64,000 bases of DNA from Streptomyces cavernae (GTDB lineage: Bacteria; Actinomycetota; Actinomycetes; Streptomycetales; Streptomycetaceae). Position numbers and translations under genes: made by a program. Below are positions 1 to 8,338 of this stretch, piece after piece; within the stretch, counting starts at the first letter, position 1, and every line of letters begins with the position of its first letter. The notes under the pieces were generated by a model. That model did not search any database and had not been told where the DNA came from. It saw only the letters and a list, made by a program, of their open reading frames with translations. The stretch spans positions 360,945 through 424,944 of the forward strand of contig NZ_RPDJ01000005.1 of NCBI RefSeq assembly GCF_004023625.1, given 5' to 3'.

Positions 1-1968
1 CCCGGCCGCCGTGATCACCTTGCCGGTGGCGGCCAGTCCCTCCCGCACCGCGAGGGAGTGATCCTTCGTGCGTTCCCACTCCTCGTGCATGCGCCCGACG
101 AGGAACACCTCGTAGTCCATGGAGAGCCCGAACACGATCGCGAAGATCAGCACGGGGAGGAAGGCTTCGATCGGGCCCGGCTGCACCCCGAAGAGGCCGT
201 GCTGGAACACCAGGGTCATGGCGCCGAGCGCGGCAGTGATCGAGATCAGGTTCAGCAGCGCTGCCTTGATGGGGATCAGGATCGACCGGAAGACCATCAT
301 CAGGAGCAGGGACGACAGCCCGACCACGACGGCGATGAAGAGCGGCATCCGCTTCGAGACGGTCTCCGAGAAGTCCTGGGAGGCCGCGGTGGCCCCGCCG
401 ACGAGGACCTTGGCACCGGTGTCGCGCTCGAGTTTCGGGGCCACGTCGTCGCGCAGGTGGTGTACGAGGTCGGCGGTGCCCTTGTCCTGCGGTGACGTCG
501 TCGGGTAGACGAACACGGTGGACAGGGCGCCATCCTCGGAGGGCACCGCAGGGCTGGCCGCCGCCACACCGTCGGTCTTGGCCAGTGCGGACGACACGGT
601 CTTGCCGGCTGCCGCGTCTCCTTGCGTGAGGACGACCAGCGGACCGTTGAAGCCCGGGCCGAAGCCCTCGGCGAGCAGGTCGTACGCCTGCCGGGACGTC
701 GTGGTCTTCGGATCGTTGCCCGCGTCGGCGAAGCCGAGTCGCATGCCGAGCGCCGGTGCGGACAGCGCCAGCAGGGCGATGGTGGCGGCCACCAGAGCCG
801 GCAACGGCCGACGCTGTACCGCTGAGGCCAGGGCCCGCCAGCGGCGTCCTTCGGCCTTGCCCTTGACGGCGGTCTTGGCGGCGTGCTTGAGCACATGGCG
901 CTGGATGCGCTTGCCGAAGAGCGCCAGGAGTGCGGGCAACAGGATGAGCGAGGCGGCCATGGTGGTCAGCACGGTCAGGGCCAGCGCGAGGGCCACCCCC
1001 TGCAGCGAGCCGAGGCCGAGCGCGACCAGCCCGAGCAGGGCGATGATCACGGTGCAGCCGGCGAAGAAGACCGTACGGCCGGCGGCGTCCAGGGCCTTGC
1101 GGCCGGCATCGGCCGGCTCGGCACCGTCGGTGAGTTCCTGCCGGTAGCGGTAGAAGATCAGCAAGGCATAGTCGACGCCGACACCGAGTCCGACGAGCAT
1201 CGTGATGGGCGGCGTGAAATCGGCGACAGTGAAGACGTGTGAAGCGAGCACGATCAGGCCGAGGGCTGAGCCGACCGCGAAGAGAGCGGTGATGAGCGGC
1301 ACAGCAGCCGCTACCAGGGAGCCGAAGAGCAACCCGAGAATGACCAGGGCGGCCGCGATGCCCGCCAACTCCGCTGTCGGACTGCCCTTCTCCTCGGCGC
1401 CGCGTACGGCCTCGCCACCGACCTCGACCTGGAGATCGACTGACGCCGCGCCCTTGGCGGTGTCGATGATCTTGGCGACGTCCTCCTTGGGCACGGTCTC
1501 GGCCTTGCCGTCGAGCGTGACGGTGGCGTAGCCGATCGTGCCGTCCTTGGACACGGCAGAGGCGTCGACGTACGGGCTGCGCACATCGGCGACGCTCGGC
1601 AGTCGCTTCACCTCGGCCAGCATCTTCTCGACCGCGGCCTTGGGCGCGTCGATGCCCTGACTGTCCTTGAGGACGATTTCGACGCTGTCCCCGGCCTGGT
1701 CGGAACCGTGCTTCGTGAACAGGTCGGTGGCGGTCTGCGAGTCGGTGCCCGGCAGCGCGAAGTTGTTCTTGTAGGCGGCGCCTGCCGCTTGCGAACCCAG
1801 CGTGACGGCGGCCAGGACGGCCACCCAGAGCAGCAGGGCGGTCCAGCGGTGCCGTTGCGCCCAACTGGCGAGGGCTCCGAACCGTCCGCCGGGCGGCCGC
1901 TCAGGCGGATCGGGTCGGCCCGCTGCGGGTGGGGCAATGGACGCGGCTGCGCCGCGGGTGGGAGACAT
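1..1968 (-). CDS. MMPL/RND-family membrane exporter, 3' end outside window
   Basis: This gene encodes an MMPL-family exporter of the actinobacterial ActII-3/MmpL type, which moves lipids, pigments or drugs across the membrane using the proton gradient. I translated it from the ATG at 1966-1968; 656 codons are present and the C-terminus lies beyond base 1. A Pro-rich cytoplasmic N-terminus of about 40 residues precedes the first membrane helix. A periplasmic domain with the sequence NNFALPGTDSQ follows, and then a membrane block containing GLGVGVDYALLIFYRYR. This repeats in the second half (FGLSMDYEVFLVGRMHEEW); GVDYA and SMDYE are the two halves of the MMPL signature. The preceding minus-strand gene is the two-component pair at 2685-4514, which could regulate it, although a small gene and a repeat-filled spacer lie between. 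The substrate cannot be deduced. Confidence 0.9.
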   Translation of the reverse strand, partial: MSPTRGAAASIAPPAAGRPDPPERPPGGRFGALASWAQRHRWTALLLWVAVLAAVTLGSQAAGAAYKNNFALPGTDSQTATDLFTKHGSDQAGDSVEIVLKDSQGIDAPKAAVEKMLAEVKRLPSVADVRSPYVDASAVSKDGTIGYATVTLDGKAETVPKEDVAKIIDTAKGAASVDLQVEVGGEAVRGAEEKGSPTAELAGIAAALVILGLLFGSLVAAAVPLITALFAVGSALGLIVLASHVFTVADFTPPITMLVGLGVGVDYALLIFYRYRQELTDGAEPADAGRKALDAAGRTVFFAGCTVIIALLGLVALGLGSLQGVALALALTVLTTMAASLILLPALLALFGKRIQRHVLKHAAKTAVKGKAEGRRWRALASAVQRRPLPALVAATIALLALSAPALGMRLGFADAGNDPKTTTSRQAYDLLAEGFGPGFNGPLVVLTQGDAAAGKTVSSALAKTDGVAAASPAVPSEDGALSTVFVYPTTSPQDKGTADLVHHLRDDVAPKLERDTGAKVLVGGATAASQDFSETVSKRMPLFIAVVVGLSSLLLMMVFRSILIPIKAALLNLISITAALGAMTLVFQHGLFGVQPGPIEAFLPVLIFAIVFGLSMDYEVFLVGRMHEEWERTKDHSLAVREGLAATGKVITAAG

Positions 1969-1985
1969 CCGTGAATACCTCGGAT

Positions 1986-2189
1986 TCAGCGTGAGTGGCC
2001 GGGCGGGAGAAACGCGCCCACTACGGCGCCGCACAACGTGGGCACGCCGATCGCCAGGACGGCGAACAGCCCGCCGATCTCCAGGAACAGGGCCCCGGCG
2101 GCCGTGACCAGCAGAATTCCGGCGGCAGCCCCGACGAGCGCGCCGACGAATGCCGCCGATGCCCGTGCGGGGGAAGTGGGTTCGTTCAT
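1986..2189 (-). CDS. Small two-helix membrane protein, unknown function
   Basis: This 67-residue protein has two hydrophobic stretches, roughly residues 11-32 and 36-60, separated by LEIGG, so it is probably a small integral membrane protein with both ends on the same side. I do not recognise a named family. It lies 17 bases upstream of the MMPL exporter on the same strand, so the two are probably co-transcribed and it may be an accessory protein of the exporter. Composition and codon use fit the neighbouring genes. The ATG at 2187-2189 is the only good start in frame. Confidence 0.65.
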   Translation of the reverse strand: MNEPTSPARASAAFVGALVGAAAGILLVTAAGALFLEIGGLFAVLAIGVPTLCGAVVGAFLPPGHSR

Positions 2190-2684
2190 GCCGTTGATCG
2201 TGCATGCGCGACGGGGCCGGGGTCGTCAGCCTCCGGCCGACACCAGGCGTACCCCAGTGGATGCAGCCTGCCGCCGCGTCGTACCCCAGGAGTTGCGGGG
2301 CGTGCCGCAGACGGTCCGCCGGGCGGACCGTCTGCCTGCCTGGACGGTCGCCGGCCCTGCGGGGCGGATCGTCTGCCTGCCGGACGGTTGCCGGCCCTGC
2401 TGGGCGGTCGCCTACTCCGCCGGGCGGGTCGCCGGCCCCGGCTGCCGGACCCACGCCGACTCCGCCCGCCGGACCGTCGTCCCCGCCGGACGGCTGTCGT
2501 CACCGACTGCCGGACCCACGCCGGCCTCGCCCGCCGAACCGTCGTCTCCGCCGGACGACCGTCGTCCCCGCCGAACCGTCGTCCCCGTCCGCCGGACGCA
2601 CGCCGACTCCGCCCGCCGGACGGCCGTCCTCCCCGCCGGACCCACGCCGACCCGCCCGCCGAACCGTCGCCGCCGCCCGTCGGC
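2190..2684. repeat. Gene-free spacer filled with imperfect GC-rich direct repeats
   Basis: I see no credible gene between the response regulator stop and the small membrane protein start. Two 41-base direct repeats occupy 2329-2369 and 2370-2410, both beginning CGTCTGCCTGCC. From about 2430 to 2680 there is a mosaic of shorter imperfect repeats built on CCGGACCCACGCCGAC, CGCCCGCCGGACCGTC and GTCGTCCCCGCCG. Every frame across it gives an Arg/Pro/Gly-rich product that simply mirrors the repeats, so the open frames are judged non-coding. The block could act as a transcript end or as a recombination-prone spacer. Confidence 0.7.
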
Positions 2685-3353
2685 CTATTCCGCCAGCCAG
2701 CCCGGGCTGACCATTCCGGACTCGTAAGCCAGCACCACGACCTGCGATCTGTCCCGCGCCCCCAGCTTCGACATGATCCGGCTGACATGCGTCTTCGCCG
2801 TCGACGGTGCCAGCACCAGCCGCGCCGCGATCTCGTCGTTCGTGAGCCCCGCGGCCACCAGCCGCATGACCTCACGCTCGCGGTCGGTGAGGACATCGAG
2901 CCGGGGATCCGGTTCCGGGCCCCTCACCCGGCCCGCGAACTCGGCGATGAGCCGCCGGGTGACCGACGGACTGATCAGAGCATCACCCCGGGCGGCGACC
3001 CGCACCGCCTGCAGCAGTTCCTCCGGCTCCGTGTCCTTCACCAGAAAGCCCGTCGCCCCCGCGCGCAACGCCCCGTACACATAGTCGTCCACATCGAAGG
3101 TCGTCAGGATGACCACCTTCACCGACACCAGCCGCTCATCACCGGCGATCACCCGGGAGGCCTCCAGACCGTCCATCCCCGGCATCCGGATGTCCATCAG
3201 GACCACGTCCGGCCCTAACTCGCGGCAGGCCGAGACCGCGGCCTGCCCGTCCGCGGCCTCCGCCACCACCTCGATGTCGTCCTCGTCCTCCAGGATCGAC
3301 CGGAACCCGGCCCGGACGAGCCGCTGGTCATCCGCCAGCAGGACCCTGATCAT
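2685..3353 (-). CDS. NarL/FixJ-family response regulator
   Basis: This 222-residue protein is the output half of a two-component system. The N-terminal receiver domain (about 1-118) has the acidic pair D8-D9, phospho-acceptor D54 in LMDIRMPGMDG, a Thr in LTTF near 84-85 and K106 in VKD. The C-terminal LuxR-type helix-turn-helix (about 155-216) has the typical LTDREREVMRLVAAGLTNDE start and the recognition helix segment STAKTHVSRIMSKL. The start lies three bases after the stop of the histidine kinase gene, so the two are co-transcribed and almost certainly cognate. The target is unknown; the MMPL exporter downstream is one candidate. Confidence 0.95.
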   Translation of the reverse strand: MIRVLLADDQRLVRAGFRSILEDEDDIEVVAEAADGQAAVSACRELGPDVVLMDIRMPGMDGLEASRVIAGDERLVSVKVVILTTFDVDDYVYGALRAGATGFLVKDTEPEELLQAVRVAARGDALISPSVTRRLIAEFAGRVRGPEPDPRLDVLTDREREVMRLVAAGLTNDEIAARLVLAPSTAKTHVSRIMSKLGARDRSQVVVLAYESGMVSPGWLAE

Positions 3354-3356
3354 CAG

Positions 3357-4514
3357 CTACCCCAACTCCATCGGCTCTCCTGCGATCCCGTACGGCAGCC
3401 GTGCCCGCACCGCGAATCCGCCCTCCGACCGCGGGCCCGCGGTCAGTTCGCCACCCAGTGCCCGCGCCCGCTCCGACATGCCGGCGATCCCGCTGCCGCC
3501 ACCCGCCCCGGCCGGGCGGGCCGCCGAGCCCCGGCCGTCGTCCTCGACAGTCAGGGTCAACTCCCCGTTACCGTAAGCGAGTCGGATGGTGACCTGTCCG
3601 GCGCCGCTGTGCTTGGCGGCGTTGGTCAGCGACTCCTGCACGATCCGGTACGCGGCCAGGTCGACCGGGGCGGGCAGCGAGCGCTCAGCCCCGGTCCGCT
3701 CGATCCGCACCTCGAGCCCCGCCAGCTTCGCCGAGGCCACCAACTCGTCCGCGCGGGCCAGCCCCGGCGCGGGTGCCGTGGGCGCCTCCTCGTCGACCCG
3801 GCGGAGCACGCCGAGGGTGGCCCGTAGCTCCCGCAGGGTCTCCCGGCTGCTCGCCTTGATCGCGCCGAGCGCCTCCTCGGCCTGGGCGGGGTCCCTCTTC
3901 AGCCGGTGCAGTGCAGCACCCGCCTGCACGTTGATCATCGAGATGTTGTGCCCGATCACATCGTGCAGCTCGCGGGCGATGCGCAGCCGCTCCTCCGTGG
4001 CCCGGAGCCGCGCCTCCTCCTCGGCGTAGGCCACCCGGCTGTGCCGCACGGTGCCGAGGGCCACGACGGCCACCAGCCAGCCGGCGAGCATGAACACGGC
4101 CGTGCCGTTGACATCGCCCTTGCCTGCGAGGGTGCCCGCGGACACACCGATCACCATGGTCGCCGCCATGGCGATGGCCGCCTGCATCCGGCCCTGCGCC
4201 GCGATGGCGTACAACGCCACGATCGGGACGATGATCAGCGGCCCGTCGATGTCGCTCAGCAGGTAATAGGCGCCCGTGGTCACCGCCGTGCACCAACCCA
4301 CCGTCACCGGGTACCGGCGCCGGAACAGCAGCGCTCCGCACACCGCCGTGATCAGTAGCCAGGACGTGATCAGCAGGGGTATCGAGTCCCCGCCGCTGTT
4401 CAGCCGCTGCCCCTCAGCGCCAAGCGCCACCACCACGAACACGCCGCCGGCCAGCGCGGCGTCAGCGCGGGCGCCTCGAGGCAGCCGAAAACGGGACGGG
4501 TCCAAAGGCAGCAC
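3357..4514 (-). CDS. NarL-type sensor histidine kinase (HisKA_3)
   Basis: This is a 385-residue membrane sensor kinase. The N-terminal half (about 20-155) has several hydrophobic helices and little extracytoplasmic sequence, suggesting that it senses within or near the membrane. The phosphorylation site lies in RELHDVIGHNISMI, with His184 as the predicted autophosphorylated residue, which is typical of the HisKA_3 family pairing with LuxR-type regulators. The ATP-binding domain follows (about 275-375), with an N-box IVQESLTNAAKHS and the G-box VEDDGRG and GGGSGIAGMSERA. The response regulator starts three bases downstream. The ligand cannot be inferred. Confidence 0.95.
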   Translation of the reverse strand: MLPLDPSRFRLPRGARADAALAGGVFVVVALGAEGQRLNSGGDSIPLLITSWLLITAVCGALLFRRRYPVTVGWCTAVTTGAYYLLSDIDGPLIIVPIVALYAIAAQGRMQAAIAMAATMVIGVSAGTLAGKGDVNGTAVFMLAGWLVAVVALGTVRHSRVAYAEEEARLRATEERLRIARELHDVIGHNISMINVQAGAALHRLKRDPAQAEEALGAIKASSRETLRELRATLGVLRRVDEEAPTAPAPGLARADELVASAKLAGLEVRIERTGAERSLPAPVDLAAYRIVQESLTNAAKHSGAGQVTIRLAYGNGELTLTVEDDGRGSAARPAGAGGGSGIAGMSERARALGGELTAGPRSEGGFAVRARLPYGIAGEPMELG

Positions 4515-4894
4515 GCGTCCATTCTGCCCGCAGTGCCGATCACAGGGGGCAACCCGGGGGACAGCCTTCGACAGGGGGCTTCATCATGTCCTCTTGGCAG
4601 GCGTGCCACAGGAGTTCGGAGAATGCGCGGTCCTCCGGTCGCGACCTCAGGATTGGTCTAATCTGAAGCCGCTGAACGACCTTTCGGGGCAACCAAGTGT
4701 GAAAGGCGACCTGTTATGTCGCTGCGTGCCGGGGAGGAGGATGCCGTCGGGTCCAACGCCCGGACTCGCCGGCCTCGTCGGCCGAACCCCTCCACCGGCC
4801 GCGCTCTCCCCGCGCTGCTCACCGGCCTCCGGGCGTCCCCTTCCCGGTGACCGGATCGCACGGCCACCCACACCCATCGCGCGAGGAGCCCGAC
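4515..4894. other. Divergent intergenic region between kinase and hydrolase genes
   Basis: This 380-base region separates the minus-strand kinase start from the plus-strand hydrolase start and should hold both promoters. A relatively AT-rich patch, GGATTGGTCTAATCTGAAG near 4649-4667, is the only promoter-like stretch I noticed. An ATG at 4741 sits directly behind a GGGGAGGAGG run, but its frame has no family resemblance and runs into the hydrolase gene in the wrong frame, so I do not call it a gene. Confidence 0.5.
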
Positions 4895-5458
4895 ATGACC
4901 GCCTCCTTCCATCTGCTGACCACCGGTTACGCCGACACAAGGGTGGCCAGTACCGTCACCCTGCTCGTCGACGACGAGACCGTGGCGATCGTCGACCCCG
5001 GCATGGTCGCGGATCGCCGACTCATCCTTGATCCGCTCAAGGACCGCGGACTCGCCCCTGAGGACGTCACGGACGTGATCTTCAGCCACCATCACCCGGA
5101 CCACACGCTGAACGCGGCCCTGTTTCCCGAAGCCCGCTTCCACGACCACATGGCCATCTACCACGACGACATCTGGGAGGACCGGAACGCCGACGGGTAC
5201 CGGCTCTCCCCGTCGATCGCGCTCATGACGACCCCCGGGCACACCGCGGAGGACGTCAGCACCCTGGTCACAGCCACCGAGGGCCTGGTGGTCCTGACCC
5301 ATCTGTGGTGGACCGCCCAGGGACCGGCCGACGACCCCTTCGCGCCCGACCGCGAACAACTGCGGGCAGCCAGAGAGAAGGTCCTGGGCCTCGGCCCGGC
5401 CCTGATCGTGCCGGGACACGGGGAACCCTTCGTGCCGTCGTCGTCGACTCCCCTCTAG
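4895..5458 (+). CDS. Metallo-beta-lactamase-fold hydrolase, MBLAC1-like
   Basis: This 187-residue protein has the metallo-beta-lactamase fold. The metal-binding signature is FSHHHPDHTLN (about residues 64-74), followed by a later His in TTPGHTAEDVS, an Asp-containing strand and a last His in VPGHGEPF near the C-terminus. The compact size and the long HxHxDH motif resemble MBLAC1-type hydrolases rather than true beta-lactamases. An alternative ATG lies 48 bases upstream, but the ATG at 4895 is preceded by GAGGAG at a good distance and gives a natural beginning (MTASFHLL). The substrate is unknown; thioesters or nucleic acids are used by relatives. It appears monocistronic. Confidence 0.85.
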   Translation: MTASFHLLTTGYADTRVASTVTLLVDDETVAIVDPGMVADRRLILDPLKDRGLAPEDVTDVIFSHHHPDHTLNAALFPEARFHDHMAIYHDDIWEDRNADGYRLSPSIALMTTPGHTAEDVSTLVTATEGLVVLTHLWWTAQGPADDPFAPDREQLRAAREKVLGLGPALIVPGHGEPFVPSSSTPL

Positions 5459-5726
5459 CCGTCTTTCCGGCCGTGTTTCCAGCCGTGTCGACTCCGGCCG
5501 GAACCGCCTTCCCCGGGCGTCCGACGCCCTACGGTCTCCACGCCGTCCGGGGGAAGCGGGGGAGAGCGGCGACGACCCGGCAGTCCGGCCGTAGGTGTCC
5601 ATGGGTGGGGACCTTGGTGCCGCCGGTTGAGCGGGGAATGTTGCCGCGGGATGCTGGAGGAAGCGCCCGCGAAGGGTGACAAGCGCCGTGCCGGGGCGCG
5701 GCGGGGAACGAAGTCGGGACACTCCC

Positions 5727-8201
5727 ATGGACGACCAACCCGACACCACACCAGAGGGCGCGGCAGCGCCCGAGGACTTCGCGGTCGTCATCGACGACCG
5801 CGAAGCCGTCATGGTGTGGAGCGACGGAGCCCGCAGACTGCTCGGGTACGAGCCCGAGGAAGTGGTGGGACGGCCGGCCGCCGACCTGCTGGCCGCGAAG
5901 CTGCCCACCGCGCTGCGGCGCCACCTGGCCGCCACGGAACCGTGGACGAGCGATGTGGCGCTGCGCAACCGGGACGGCGACCATGTCACCGTGCAGCTCC
6001 GGGGCACCCCGCTGGCGGACGCGCGCGGCAGGACCCACTGGGTCGTCACCCCGGCAGCGGTGACGTACGCCTCCGGACCGTCCGACGCGGGGACGGCACA
6101 GCTGTGGGACCTCGCACTCGCGCAGCTCCCGCTGCCTGTGGCCGTCTACGACGGTGAGGCACGGTTCGTCACCTGCAACCAGGTGATGAGCCGTGCCATG
6201 GGGCTGACGCCGGAGGAGATGAGGGGCCTGACACTGTGGGAGATCTATCCCACCCCGCCCTTGGACGAGATCGACCGCCTTCAGCGGCAGGTCGTGCGCA
6301 CCGGCGAGATGATCTTCCGCGAGGAGCAGCCCTTCAGGGCCTCCGGTGAGGTCCGCGATCACGCATGGTCGCTCTTCCTCTCCCCGCTGAAGGACCGGGC
6401 GGGCGGGGTGCTGGGAATGTCGGCCCTGGTGATCGACATCACCGAACAGTACTGGGCCCGGCGTCGCCTGGCGGTGCTGAACGACGCCGGCGTGCGCATC
6501 GGCAGCACTCTGGACGTGACCCGGACAGCCGAGGAACTGGCCGAGGTGGCGGTGGCGGGGTTCGCCGACTTCGTCACCGTCGACCTGCTGGAGTCGGTCG
6601 TCCAGGGACACGAGCCGCATCCGATAGCGCCCGACACGCCGGTCGTCCTGCGCAGCACCGCACAACGGTCGGTGCTCCCGGGGTGCCCGGAATCCGTGGT
6701 CCCGGCGGGCGACACCGACGTCTGCCCGCCCGGCTCCCCGCCGGCCCAGGCACTCATCACCGGCCGGGGCGCCTCCTATCGTGTCGGCGACCCGCTGCTG
6801 CGCGAGTGGTCGACGGCCTCCCCGGCCCGCGCCGAGAGAATGAGACGGTTCAAGACCCATTCGGTGATGATGGTGCCGCTGCGCGCCCGGGGCGTCACTC
6901 TGGGGGTGATGCAGCTCGTGCGGCACCGTACCGCGGATCCCTTCGTCGAGGACGATGTGCTGCTCGCCGAGGAGATCGCCGCCAGGGCGGCGGTGAGCAT
7001 CGACAACGCCCGCCGCTACACCCGCGAGCACCGGACCGCGCTCACCCTCCAGCGCAGCCTGCTGCCCGAGCGGCTGCCGGGTGCGGAGGCGGTCGGCCTC
7101 GCCTACCGGTACCTCCCCGCAGGTTCCGGCGAGGAGATCGGCGGGGACTGGTTCGACGTCATCGCACTGTCCGGGGGACGGGTCGCGCTGGTAGTGGGCG
7201 ACGTCGTGGGCCACGGCGTGCACGCCTCGGCCACGATGGGCCGCCTGCGCACCGCGGTACGGACCCTCGCCGACGCCGATTTCCCGCCCGACGAGCTGCT
7301 CACCCGGCTGGACGACCTGGTCATCCGCCTCGACCGGGAGGAAGGCCCGGAGACGCGGGGGCAGGCGGAGGGGGCCTCCGGAGAGGTCGGGGCCACCTGC
7401 CTCTACGCCGTTTACGACCCCGTCGCCGGCCGCTGCGACCTGGCGCGGGCAGGGCACCCGCCGCCCGTCCTGGTGACCGCCGACGGCACCGCACAAGTCC
7501 TGGACCTGCCCGCCGGACCGCCGCTCGGCCTGGGCGGACTGCCCTTCGAGGCCGCCCGGATCGACGTGGACGAGGGCAGCCTGCTCGCCCTCTACACCGA
7601 CGGCCTGATCGAGGTCCCCGACCGCGACATCGACGTCGGACTCGACCTGCTGAGTGAAGCGCTGCGCCGCCCGGCCGCCGACCTGGAGGAAACCTGCGAC
7701 GAAGTGCTGCGCAGGGTACCGCCCGCACCCCCTGCCGACGACATCGTCCTGCTCCTGGCCCGCACCTCCACGCTCGGCGCGGACCAAGTCCACACCTGGC
7801 AGCTGCCCGTGGATCCCGCGGCCGTCGCCGGGGCCCGCAAGATGGTGGCCGAGCAGCTGGACACCTGGGGGCTGGCCGACCTCGAGTTCGCCACCGAGCT
7901 GATCGTCAGCGAGCTGGTCACCAACGCCATCCGTTACGGCAGTGCCCCCATCCAACTGCGGCTCATCCGCGCCGACGCGCTCATCTGCGAAGTCTCCGAC
8001 GGCAGCAGCACCGCCCCGCATCTGCGGCGGGCCCGTGTCTACGACGAGGGCGGACGCGGACTGCTGCTCGTCGCCCAGGTCGCCGAGCGCTGGGGCAGCC
8101 GCCAGACCTCCGCCGGCAAGACGATCTGGGCCGAACAGCCGCTGCCCGAGGAGGGTCCCGGCGAGCTCGGCAGCCTGCACAAGGCGGGGCTGAGAACCTG
8201 A
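5727..8201 (+). CDS. PAS-PAS-GAF-PP2C (SpoIIE) phosphatase with anti-sigma-type ATPase domain
   Basis: This 824-residue cytoplasmic regulator has a layout common in Streptomyces. A first PAS domain (about 15-105, with RRLLGYEPEEVVGRPAADLL) and a second (about 130-240) are followed by a GAF domain (about 265-435). The PP2C/SpoIIE serine phosphatase domain (about 440-675) has GGDWFDVI and VGDVVGHGVHA metal-binding motifs. A C-terminal HATPase_c_2 domain (about 690-815) has ATELIVSELVTNAIRYG and GGRGLLLV. Such proteins dephosphorylate STAS anti-anti-sigma factors while the ATPase domain acts like an RsbW-type kinase, so one protein could set both arms of a partner switch. A GTG 51 bases upstream would add 17 residues; I chose the ATG because the first PAS domain begins shortly after it. 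No partner STAS protein is in the window. Confidence 0.92.
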   Translation: MDDQPDTTPEGAAAPEDFAVVIDDREAVMVWSDGARRLLGYEPEEVVGRPAADLLAAKLPTALRRHLAATEPWTSDVALRNRDGDHVTVQLRGTPLADARGRTHWVVTPAAVTYASGPSDAGTAQLWDLALAQLPLPVAVYDGEARFVTCNQVMSRAMGLTPEEMRGLTLWEIYPTPPLDEIDRLQRQVVRTGEMIFREEQPFRASGEVRDHAWSLFLSPLKDRAGGVLGMSALVIDITEQYWARRRLAVLNDAGVRIGSTLDVTRTAEELAEVAVAGFADFVTVDLLESVVQGHEPHPIAPDTPVVLRSTAQRSVLPGCPESVVPAGDTDVCPPGSPPAQALITGRGASYRVGDPLLREWSTASPARAERMRRFKTHSVMMVPLRARGVTLGVMQLVRHRTADPFVEDDVLLAEEIAARAAVSIDNARRYTREHRTALTLQRSLLPERLPGAEAVGLAYRYLPAGSGEEIGGDWFDVIALSGGRVALVVGDVVGHGVHASATMGRLRTAVRTLADADFPPDELLTRLDDLVIRLDREEGPETRGQAEGASGEVGATCLYAVYDPVAGRCDLARAGHPPPVLVTADGTAQVLDLPAGPPLGLGGLPFEAARIDVDEGSLLALYTDGLIEVPDRDIDVGLDLLSEALRRPAADLEETCDEVLRRVPPAPPADDIVLLLARTSTLGADQVHTWQLPVDPAAVAGARKMVAEQLDTWGLADLEFATELIVSELVTNAIRYGSAPIQLRLIRADALICEVSDGSSTAPHLRRARVYDEGGRGLLLVAQVAERWGSRQTSAGKTIWAEQPLPEEGPGELGSLHKAGLRT

Positions 8202-8271
8202 GGCACTCCTGGAACACTGCGGTGGCGCCGTTCTCCGGGTACGCGCACAGACCGTGTTGCCGCAGAGAGAC

Positions 8272-8306
8272 GATCGGCATCGCGGGGGAGGTCCGCGATG
8301 CCGATC
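8272..8306. terminator. Bidirectional hairpin terminator
   Basis: GATCGGCATCGCGG at 8272-8285 pairs perfectly with CCGCGATGCCGATC at 8293-8306 across a seven-base loop. It lies between the convergent phosphatase gene (stop 8201) and MFS gene (stop 8339), which is where a shared transcription stop is expected. There is no T-tract, as is usual in Streptomyces. Confidence 0.8.
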
Positions 8307-8338
8307 TCGTAGGAGGTTCTCGGCGTGAATCCAGCCGG

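Noticed and set aside
2186..2896. Arg-rich protein encoded across the repeat block
   Set aside because: All frames there simply reflect the repeats and overlap the response regulator gene.
4741..5031. Small gene starting behind GGGGAGGAGG
   Set aside because: The frame runs into the hydrolase gene out of register and resembles nothing known.
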